From Roseiflexaceae bacterium (GTDB lineage Bacteria > Chloroflexota > Chloroflexia > Chloroflexales > Roseiflexaceae): DNA of 14,070 bases. The stretch is taken from positions 1-14,070 of the forward strand of contig JACMIM010000705.1 of NCBI GenBank assembly GCA_014381165.1, read 5' to 3'. Positions 7,008 through 12,523 of the stretch are shown in pieces (the first letter of the stretch is position 1; the number at the start of each line of letters is the position of its first letter). A program made the translations under genes and the position numbers. The notes beneath the pieces were generated by a model that was not told where the DNA came from, did no database searches, and saw nothing but the letters and a program-made list of their open reading frames with translations.

Positions 7008-7038
7008 CTGCGGGTGGAAGAACATCTTCCACCCGCAG
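7008..7038 (+). terminator. Hairpin terminator after the RodZ-like gene
   Basis: A perfect 14-bp stem (7008-7021 with 7025-7038) with a 3-base loop ACA lies 6 bases after the REP-like palindrome. Only a weak T-rich tail (TCTGTC) follows, so termination may be partial. Confidence 0.55.
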
Positions 7039-7090
7039 TCTGTCAACGAACACCTGTTTTCTCGTGGCCGCACGGCGGGCCGTTATAGGG

Positions 7091-7096
7091 TAGAAT
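7091..7096 (+). promoter_or_regulatory. Candidate -10 box of the yajQ gene
   Basis: TAGAAT lies 8 bases before the ATG at 7105. If it is the real -10 box, transcription would start at or just before the start codon, giving a nearly leaderless mRNA. The lack of a clear ribosome binding site before this ATG agrees with that. Confidence 0.3.
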
Positions 7097-7104
7097 GAGC
7101 AACC

Positions 7105-7602
7105 ATGGCAGCAGAAAGTACATTCGATATCGTTTCTGAATTCGAGCGGCAGGAGCTGCTCAATGCCGTCAATCAGGCCCGCCGCGAGGTGACAACGCGC
7201 TATGATCTCAAAGACTCGAAGACCGAGTTTGCAGTCGACGAGAAGACGCTGACGATTACAACTGAGTCGGAGATGCACCTGGCCGCAGCGCGCGATATCT
7301 TACTCACCAAGGCGCTTCGGCGGAACCTTTCGATCAAAATATTCAAGTTTGGCGACGAAGAAGAGATTAGCGGGCCGCGCGTGCGCCAGATCGCCACGCT
7401 CCAGCAGGGCATCCCCGATGACCTGGCCAAAAAACTCCAGAAACTCATTCGCGAACACGCGCCCAAAGTCCAGGCCCGCATCCAAGGCGATGCACTACGG
7501 GTTGGCAGCAAAAGCCGTGACGATCTGCAAACCGTCATCACGCTGCTGCGCGAGCGCCAAGACGAGTTCGCCGTGCCACTTCAATTCACGAATTACCGAT
7601 AG
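7105..7602 (+). CDS. yajQ: YajQ family nucleotide-binding protein
   Basis: 165 residues, the typical length. The start MAAESTFDIVSEFERQELLNAV and the segments NQARREVTTRYDLKDSK and GKxLQKLIRE-like KKLQKLIREHAPKVQARIQGD are hallmarks of the YajQ family (two ferredoxin-like domains). Members are cytosolic; Xanthomonas and Pseudomonas relatives bind cyclic di-GMP and act with transcription factors, and others bind nucleotides or RNA. Whether this one binds c-di-GMP cannot be told from sequence. The ATG at 7105 gives the expected N-terminus although no good Shine-Dalgarno precedes it. A long heptamer-repeat hairpin separates it from rimO 75 bases later. Confidence 0.94.
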   Translation: MAAESTFDIVSEFERQELLNAVNQARREVTTRYDLKDSKTEFAVDEKTLTITTESEMHLAAARDILLTKALRRNLSIKIFKFGDEEEISGPRVRQIATLQQGIPDDLAKKLQKLIREHAPKVQARIQGDALRVGSKSRDDLQTVITLLRERQDEFAVPLQFTNYR

Positions 7603-7607
7603 TCAAA

Positions 7608-7658
7608 AGCCAGCAGCCAGAAGCTAGAATCGTTAAATATTCTAGCTTTTGGCTTCTG
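7608..7658 (+). repeat. Heptamer-repeat hairpin between yajQ and rimO
   Basis: Three 7-base units on the left (AGCCAGC 7608-7614, AGCCAGA 7615-7621, AGCTAGA 7622-7628) pair with their complements on the right. The stem 7611-7630 with 7639-7658 is 20 bp with one mismatch and one G-U pair, around an 8-base AT-rich loop. A T-rich stretch (GTCTTTGTTT) follows. It may terminate yajQ or act in the rimO leader, which it almost fills. Confidence 0.65.
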
Positions 7659-7677
7659 CTGTCTTTGTTTGGAACAC

Positions 7678-9123
7678 ATGAAATATCATATTATCACCCT
7701 CGGTTGTCCCAAGAACTCGGTCGATAGCGAGGGGATGGGCGGCATTCTTAGTTCGCAAGGCCACCAGGAGGCCGGGTCGTTAGGTGAGGCCGATGTCGTG
7801 ATTGTCAATACCTGCTCGTTTATCGCCGCCGCCCGCGACGAGACCGTGCAGGTGCTGCGCGACATGGGCCAGGCCAAAAAGCATGGTCAGTCGCTGATCG
7901 CCGCCGGCTGCATGGCCGAAAGCCATGGCGATTTGGTACGCGCTGTGCCCGGCGTCGACGCGGTGTTGAGCACGCGAGAGTGGATGAAAATCGGCGAACT
8001 GGTGGGGTCAGGGCTTAAGCGTCAGGGGTCAGGGGTAAAAACAGCCGCACGAGCGTTTGATGTCATTCCGCTATCTGTTGCCACGCCTGCCAAGGCCCTC
8101 GCGCCGACTACCGAACTCGTGGCAACCCCGCTTCATTTAGCAACTGTGCAGTCGCTGGCTACCCCGGGCGATTATGCCGACTGGCGCACCGCGCAGATTC
8201 GCCGTCAGGCTGGCGGCCCCTCGGCCTACCTGAAAATCTCGGACGGTTGCAACCTGCGCTGCGCGTTTTGTACCATCCCGTCGTTCAAGGGCGACATGCG
8301 CTCGAAGGCCATGGGCGCGATTCTTGGCGAGGCGCAGGAGCTGGCAGCGCAGGGCGTGAAAGAGATCGTCCTGGTTGCGCAGCACCTGACCGATTACGGG
8401 CGCGATCTAAAGCTTCAGAATGGCCTGGCGACCTTGTTGGAGGAGCTCTGCGCTGTGCTGCCCGCCGAAACCTGGATTCGGCTGATGTATGCCTACCCCC
8501 ACGGTATCAACGAGCGGCTGATCGCAACCATGGCGGCGCACCCACAGATCTGTCAGTACCTGGATATGCCGCTCCAGCACGCTAGCCCAGCCACGCTGCG
8601 GCGCATGCACCGCCCACCCGACATCGATCGCACGCGCGGCATCATCCGCGATCTGCGTGCGGCAATGCCCGACTTGGCCATTCGATCGACCTTTATCGTC
8701 GGCTTTCCGGGTGAAACGCGCGAGGAGTTTGGCGCACTGCTGGAATTTCTGGCGGAGATGGAACTCGATCGGGTCGGCGTGTTCCGCTACTCGGACGAAC
8801 CCGGCACTCGCGCGGTCGGCCTGCCCGACAAAGTTCGACCCAACACGATCGAACGGCGCTGGCACCAGGTCATGCAGCTCCAGCAGGAGGTCTCGACCCG
8901 GCGCAATCACCGCTGGAAGAATCGCGAAATCAGGATGCTGGTCGAGGGCCAGGGCCAGGCCGATGACGGGCGAGCACTGGTGGTTGGGCGCTCATTCCGC
9001 GACGCGCCTGAAGTGGATGGCCAGGTGTTTGGTTGGGGCAGTGCGCCAGTCGGCAGCTTTGTTACGGTCAAGGTTTCCCAGCCGACCGAGTACGATCTGT
9101 GGGGCGAGGTTGTGACAGGGTGA
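7678..9123 (+). CDS. rimO: Ribosomal protein S12 methylthiotransferase RimO
   Basis: RimO uses two 4Fe-4S clusters and S-adenosylmethionine to add a methylthio group to the conserved aspartate of ribosomal protein S12. The UPF0004 domain has its three cysteines C10 (TLGCPKNSVDSE), C46 (NTCSFI) and C78 (AAGCMAE). The radical-SAM motif C191-C195-C198 (CNLRCAFC) follows, and a C-terminal TRAM domain contains the RimO-type APEVDG motif, which separates it from MiaB. Start: ATG 7678 with GGAA nearby; an in-frame TTG at 7669 is less likely. The protein is 481 residues, longer than the usual 430-450. The excess lies between the first two domains (about residues 110-165), begins with a G-rich repeat encoding GSGLKRQGSGVK, and continues as an Ala/Thr/Pro-rich linker. 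Hairpins of short tandem repeats stand on both sides of the gene. Confidence 0.95.
   Translation: MKYHIITLGCPKNSVDSEGMGGILSSQGHQEAGSLGEADVVIVNTCSFIAAARDETVQVLRDMGQAKKHGQSLIAAGCMAESHGDLVRAVPGVDAVLSTREWMKIGELVGSGLKRQGSGVKTAARAFDVIPLSVATPAKALAPTTELVATPLHLATVQSLATPGDYADWRTAQIRRQAGGPSAYLKISDGCNLRCAFCTIPSFKGDMRSKAMGAILGEAQELAAQGVKEIVLVAQHLTDYGRDLKLQNGLATLLEELCAVLPAETWIRLMYAYPHGINERLIATMAAHPQICQYLDMPLQHASPATLRRMHRPPDIDRTRGIIRDLRAAMPDLAIRSTFIVGFPGETREEFGALLEFLAEMELDRVGVFRYSDEPGTRAVGLPDKVRPNTIERRWHQVMQLQQEVSTRRNHRWKNREIRMLVEGQGQADDGRALVVGRSFRDAPEVDGQVFGWGSAPVGSFVTVKVSQPTEYDLWGEVVTG
8004..8035 (+). repeat. G-rich heptamer repeat inside rimO
   Basis: GTCAGGG occurs three times (starting 8007, 8021 and 8028, the last two in tandem), each next to further G. 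Four runs of three or more G (8004-8007, 8011-8013, 8025-8028, 8032-8035) with loops of 3, 11 and 3 bases make a possible G-quadruplex on the coding strand. It is translated as VGSGLKRQGSGV at the edge of the extra linker in RimO. Confidence 0.55.
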
Positions 9124-9177
9124 CAAGGTGACAAGGTGACAAGATGAATTGGGGCATCTCGTCATCTTGTCATCTTG
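9113..9177. terminator. Octamer-repeat hairpin between convergent rimO and blaI-like genes
   Basis: Four 8-base units (TGACAGGG, TGACAAGG twice, TGACAAGA; 9113-9144) are followed by two inverted units TCATCTTG (9162-9177). TGACAAGATGA (9137-9147) and TCATCTTGTCA (9162-9172) form a perfect 11-bp stem, and other registers are possible. The rimO stop codon is the TGA of the second unit. The position between convergent genes suggests a bidirectional terminator, but no long T tract is present. Confidence 0.6.
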
Positions 9178-9211
9178 TCGTCAGATCGTCCGGTTCGTCG
9201 CCGGTCTCCCT

Positions 9212-9631
9212 TCACGCCGCAATGCGTGTCTGGAGCACATTTTGCAGGCGGCGCAGCTCGGTAGGCTTGCTGCGCGCCAGGTAGTCGATCATATAGTCGA
9301 TCGCGGTCTCGCTGTAGTCTTCCATCAGGCCGTCGAGCACCTGCTGCACCACCATAGTCACAAAATCGTCCTCGGTGATCGCCGGGGTGTACACATAGGC
9401 CAGGCCCTCGCGGTGGCGGTACAGCACACCCTTTTCAGATAGCCGAGTCATGGTGGTCATCACCGTGGTGTAGGCGATATCGCGGCCCTGCGAGAGCTTG
9501 CGATGCACCTTTTTCACCGTGCTGCGGTCGTCCTGCCACACCAGCTGCATAATATCGGTTTCAAGCGGGCCAAGCACCTTGACCAGGCCATCTTTAGAGG
9601 GGCTGAAGCGAAAGCGCATGTTGAGCGGCAT
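9212..9631 (-). CDS. BlaI/MecI/CopY family transcriptional repressor
   Basis: 139 residues from the ATG at 9631-9629, chosen because AAGGAG lies nine bases upstream on the minus strand; the open frame continues 27 residues further upstream without support. The N-terminal two thirds is the winged helix of the BlaI family (GPLETDIMQLVW, STVKKVHRKLSQGRDIAYTTVMTTMTRLSEKGVLYRHREGLAYVYTP), followed by a helical dimerisation tail (VQQVLDGLMEDYSETAIDYMIDYL). These proteins are dimeric repressors that bind a dyad operator and are usually removed by a BlaR/MecR protease. No such partner is in the window. The gene is divergent from the polyprenyl synthase, and the space between them is the natural place for its operator. 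The C-terminal 'LARSKPTELRRLQNVLQTRIAA' is basic. Confidence 0.92.
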   Translation of the reverse strand: MPLNMRFRFSPSKDGLVKVLGPLETDIMQLVWQDDRSTVKKVHRKLSQGRDIAYTTVMTTMTRLSEKGVLYRHREGLAYVYTPAITEDDFVTMVVQQVLDGLMEDYSETAIDYMIDYLARSKPTELRRLQNVLQTRIAA

Positions 9632-9768
9632 GGAAAGAGACTCCTTTTCAGATAGCGTGTCGCCGGCCTGGTTGAGATGCTGGCGTGTACCGACAGTTAA
9701 TTCGCTTGCCACAACACAGGTGCTTCGCTTCCCAAAGGCGTGTGGCCAAGAGCTGTGGGCCGTGCGAG

Positions 9769-9778
9769 TAGTGTACTA
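9769..9778. promoter_or_regulatory. Small dyad, possible repressor operator
   Basis: TAGT-GT-ACTA is a 4+4-base dyad in the divergent region between the BlaI-like repressor and the polyprenyl synthase. BlaI-family operators are short dyads of the TACA/TGTA type, so this is a possible but weak candidate; a 4-base arm can occur by chance. Confidence 0.2.
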
Positions 9779-9806
9779 GGCTGACACGCAGACAACAATA
9801 CTTCTG

Positions 9807-9844
9807 GATTACTGCGCGGTTACATAAGATTACGAGAAGATTAC
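9807..9844 (+). promoter_or_regulatory. Four helically phased G[AG]TTAC direct repeats
   Basis: GATTAC (9807), GGTTAC (9818), GATTAC (9828) and GATTAC (9839) begin 11, 10 and 11 bases apart, so all lie on the same face of the helix. They are 70 bases upstream of the polyprenyl synthase ATG. Direct repeats of about 11-base spacing are typical binding sites of PhoB/OmpR-type response regulators; which regulator would bind here is unknown. Confidence 0.45.
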
Positions 9845-9913
9845 GGGCTGGCCCTTGCTGTTCTGAGTAACTGCTGACAAACTGACAGCTGATACATTGC
9901 TTAGGAATGAACG

Positions 9914-10933
9914 ATGCTAACTACCAACTCTCGTATACGCATTCAGGATGCAATGCGCAGTGCATTCCCAGCGGCGGAGCAACGGGTCGCGCGCTTTTAC
10001 CAGATGCAGGAGTATCAGCTTGGCTGGCGCAACGAGCAACTCCAGCCGGCGAGTTACGATCCCGGCAAGCTGCTGCGGCCACTCCTGGCACTGCTAGCAT
10101 GCCGCGCAGCCGGGGGCCAGCCGGAACAGGCGCTGCCGCTGGCTGCAGGCATTCAGCTCATCCACGATTTTTCGCTCATTCACGACGATATCGAGGATAA
10201 CAGCGACACGCGGCGCGGGCGACCGACCGTATGGACTATTTGGGGGCTAGCTCAGGGCATCAACACAGGCGATGGAATGTTCGTGGTGGCGCACCTGGCG
10301 CTGCATCAACTGGCCGAGCGCGGGCTGCCTGCCGAGGTCGTGTTGGAGGTGCTGAAGCGCTTCGATCAGACCATCCTGACCATCTGCGAGGGCCAGTTCC
10401 TCGACATCAGCTTTGAGGGCGATCTGAGCATTAGTGAAGCGGACTATCTGGCGATGATCAGCCGCAAGACTGCCGCGTTGGTCGCCGCCGCCGCCGGGTT
10501 GGGTGCGATCGTCGGCGGGGCCGACCAGGCCACGGCCACGGCGCTGTTCGACTTCGGCCAGCACATGGGGCTGGCATTTCAGATTCAAGACGATGTGCTG
10601 GGTATTTGGGGCGACCCTGAGGTAACTGGCAAGCCCTTCGCAGCCGATCTGTACCGGCGTAAGCTTTCGCTACCAGTTATTCACGCGCTGGCCAGCTCGG
10701 ATCAACGCGCGGCGCTGGCTGAGTTGTACCGTCAGTCGGAGTTGAGCGACGCGGATGTGCAGCAGGTGCTCAACATCCTCAACGGCACCGGATCGCGCGG
10801 CTATACCGAGGGCGTTGCCGCGCACCATCATCAGCGCTCGCTGAACGCACTTGCTTCAGTAGCAGGCGGCGACCAAAGCGCGCTGGCGGAGCTGCGTTCG
10901 ATCAGCGAGGGGCTGGTGGGAAGGCGGCGCTAG
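9914..10933 (+). CDS. Polyprenyl diphosphate synthase (likely GGPP or FPP synthase)
   Basis: 339 residues of the trans-isoprenyl diphosphate synthase family, which adds isopentenyl diphosphate to allylic diphosphates for carotenoids, quinones and lipid carriers. The substrate-binding GKLLRP motif is at K52-R55. The first Asp-rich motif is D91-D92-I-E-D95 (IHDDIEDNSDTRRGRPTVW). A phenylalanine five residues before it, with no insertion in the motif, is what is seen in type I geranylgeranyl diphosphate synthases. The second Asp-rich motif reads QDDVLGIWGDPEVTGKP (D226, D227): the usual third Asp is Gly, as in many actinobacterial and chloroflexal members. Start ATG 9914 has AGGA seven bases upstream. 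The gene stands alone, divergent from the BlaI-like repressor, with phased repeats in its promoter region. Confidence 0.93.
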   Translation: MLTTNSRIRIQDAMRSAFPAAEQRVARFYQMQEYQLGWRNEQLQPASYDPGKLLRPLLALLACRAAGGQPEQALPLAAGIQLIHDFSLIHDDIEDNSDTRRGRPTVWTIWGLAQGINTGDGMFVVAHLALHQLAERGLPAEVVLEVLKRFDQTILTICEGQFLDISFEGDLSISEADYLAMISRKTAALVAAAAGLGAIVGGADQATATALFDFGQHMGLAFQIQDDVLGIWGDPEVTGKPFAADLYRRKLSLPVIHALASSDQRAALAELYRQSELSDADVQQVLNILNGTGSRGYTEGVAAHHHQRSLNALASVAGGDQSALAELRSISEGLVGRRR

Positions 10934-10937
10934 CGTC

Positions 10938-10956
10938 TTGCGTGTTGAACACGCAA
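10938..10956 (+). terminator. Palindrome after the polyprenyl synthase gene
   Basis: TTGCGTGTT (10938-10946) and AACACGCAA (10948-10956) are perfect reverse complements around one G, starting five bases after the stop codon. In RNA this would fold as a 7-bp stem with a 5-base loop. No T tract follows. Confidence 0.45.
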
Positions 10957-10994
10957 TACAAGTAGGAGTTACGAGGGCAAAGAACATACCTATG

Positions 10995-11037
10995 TTTGTT
11001 TCGCGTTTTGGCGCTTTGCACCAAAACGCGAAACAAA
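10995..11037. repeat. TGTTTCG-family palindrome, copy 2
   Basis: A perfect 17-bp outer stem (10995-11011 with 11021-11037), one C-A mismatch, two more pairs and a TTT loop. It shares the TGTTTCG, TTTTGGCGC and CGAAACA segments with the copy at 5951 but differs by two compensatory base-pair changes. It lies between convergent genes, seven bases beyond the stop of the minus-strand lipoprotein, where it may terminate transcription. Confidence 0.75.
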
Positions 11038-11043
11038 AACGAT

Positions 11044-12354
11044 CTACTCGCGCTTGCCAAGCGAATCCAGCATCTGCTGCATCTGAGCGCTATGTTGGCA
11101 CATCCGCTCGATCTCGCCGATAGTGCTGTGTTGGAGGGCGACCGACTGATCGATCAGCGGCGAAAGCTGGCCGAGCGCCGCACCCTCGCTTGCCAGCTGC
11201 GCATCGGCACGGCGCACACGGCGCGTGCCGTGGAGCGTGACGGCCAGGCCAAGCAGGCCAATGCCAAGCCCAAAGGCAGGCAGGGTTGCCGAGGTGTTTG
11301 GCAGCAGCGGGCTTGTCTGTGCTGGCGGCACAGGTGCAGTCGTGGCAACAGGCTGTGCCGGTACGAGGGTTGGTGGCAGCACCGGCGTGCCACGCAGCAG
11401 CGCATCCTCGACCGCCTGCTCGGGTGGCGGCGGCGGCAGCACTGGCGCGGGGATGGGGATATCGGCGGCGGCCACAACCTCAGGCGTTGCTGTTGGTGTG
11501 GCTTCAACCGGCTGGGGCTGCTCCGGCGCTGGCAACTCGGCGGCGGGCGGCACTGCGGTGGCGGGTGCTGAGGGCTGAACCACGGCCGGCGCTGTGGTTG
11601 GTGCGTCCGGCTGCTCTAACGATACCGAACCGGAGACAGTGATGACCACGCGGTTCGAGGCAGCGGTTACAAAGGTATCATCCTGCGCGGTGGCTTGGCT
11701 GATCAGCATAATGCCTGGCACTGCCTGCGCCGCTACCCGCGTGGTGATCGCGATTGTCGCCGGCGCGCTGCTGGTGATCTCCAGTGTGCAGACCACCTCC
11801 TCGCCAGGGCTGCACAGCCCGCTGGCAGTATTCACGCTCACAACTTCAAGCCGCTGATCGATCTGGCTGCGCACGACCACACGGCGCGTCTCAGCGCTGC
11901 TTGTGGTGATCACCAACGTCAAGTCGAGTTGCTCGCCAGGGCGGGCGCTGGCAGCAGAGCTGGCCTGTTCGAGCGTCAGCGGCGCGGCGACCAGCTGAAC
12001 CGTAGGCGATGGCACAATCGTGGGTTCTGTGGTGGCCGTTGGCACGCTGGTAGCACTCGGCTGCGGCGTTGGCAGCTCGGCGGTGGCCGTTGGCACGCCG
12101 GTAGCACTCGGCTGAAGGGTTGGCAGCTCGGCGGTGGCCGTTGGCATGGCGGTGGCGATCGGATCGAGCGTGGGGGTCGCGGTGGCCGCTTCCTGGGCGC
12201 GTGCGGCCGCCGGGGCCAGCGGCGGGTACACCCAGCGATACGCTTCCAATGCTGTAGAACATCCGATGAGCAGGAGTGATAGCCCGATCAGCACAAGTTC
12301 GGGCAGTGTCCAGCGTGCGCGTTGGCGGTTGTGACTAGATAGCTGGCGACGCAT
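11044..12354 (-). CDS. Pro/Thr-rich surface lipoprotein with C-terminal membrane span
   Basis: 436 residues with low-complexity and structured parts. The N-terminus is basic (RRQLSSHNRQRARW), then a hydrophobic segment ends in a good type II lipobox LLIGC (Cys32), so lipid anchoring outside the membrane is expected. Residues 60-118 are Pro/Thr/Ala linker with a 17-residue tandem repeat (PTATAELPTxQPSATxV). Residues about 127-245 form a beta-sandwich like the DUF11/CARDB type, with two cysteines (C181, C189) that could bond. A second Pro-rich linker (250-350) leads to LPNTS (351-355), a membrane span (about 357-376), TRRVRR and a 56-residue tail rich in helix (LIDQSVALQHSTIGEIERMCQHSAQMQQMLDSL). 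A ligand is not predictable. The ATG at 12354 has a weak GGAG ten bases upstream. Confidence 0.82.
   Translation of the reverse strand: MRRQLSSHNRQRARWTLPELVLIGLSLLLIGCSTALEAYRWVYPPLAPAAARAQEAATATPTLDPIATAMPTATAELPTLQPSATGVPTATAELPTPQPSATSVPTATTEPTIVPSPTVQLVAAPLTLEQASSAASARPGEQLDLTLVITTSSAETRRVVVRSQIDQRLEVVSVNTASGLCSPGEEVVCTLEITSSAPATIAITTRVAAQAVPGIMLISQATAQDDTFVTAASNRVVITVSGSVSLEQPDAPTTAPAVVQPSAPATAVPPAAELPAPEQPQPVEATPTATPEVVAAADIPIPAPVLPPPPPEQAVEDALLRGTPVLPPTLVPAQPVATTAPVPPAQTSPLLPNTSATLPAFGLGIGLLGLAVTLHGTRRVRRADAQLASEGAALGQLSPLIDQSVALQHSTIGEIERMCQHSAQMQQMLDSLGKRE
12031..12146 (-). repeat. 51-bp tandem repeat in the lipoprotein gene
   Basis: Two full units (12031-12081 and 12082-12132, differing at four positions) and the first 14 bases of a third begin with GGTGGCCGTTGGCA at exact 51-base steps. 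The period is a multiple of three and encodes the 17-residue linker unit, so copy number can change without shifting the frame. Confidence 0.85.
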
Positions 12355-12483
12355 GGGTCAGGTACTCCATAATTCTTACAACGGCGGCGAATGTATAATG
12401 AGTAGGGTTCTTCTCGCGGACTGTGCCCTAAACCCGCGTTGGGCTGACGCGCGTTGACAAAACAAATAGCTCTGCTCCACAGG

Positions 12484-12492
12484 TGATATACT
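12484..12492 (+). promoter_or_regulatory. Extended -10 promoter of the glycosyltransferase gene
   Basis: TGATATACT fits the extended -10 form (TGn plus TATACT, 5 of 6). Transcription would start near 12499, leaving a leader of about 25 bases. TTGACA at 12454 is too far away (27 bases) to be its -35. Another TATAAT at 12394 could be an upstream promoter. Confidence 0.45.
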
Positions 12493-12523
12493 AGCACGGG
12501 CCTGTGTATATCGACCTTACAGA

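Noticed and set aside
7008..7038. Hairpin as a riboswitch for yajQ
   Set aside because: It is a simple perfect stem with a 3-base loop, lacking any conserved aptamer-like junctions, and is better read as a 3' end hairpin.
11226..11303. LPNTS plus membrane span as a standard sortase signal
   Set aside because: A further 56 residues follow the basic stop-transfer, whereas true sorting signals end within a few residues; kept only as a question.
12454..12492. TTGACA (12454) paired with TATACT (12487) as a sigma-70 promoter
   Set aside because: The spacing is 27 bases, far from 17; the -10 is better explained as an extended -10 box.
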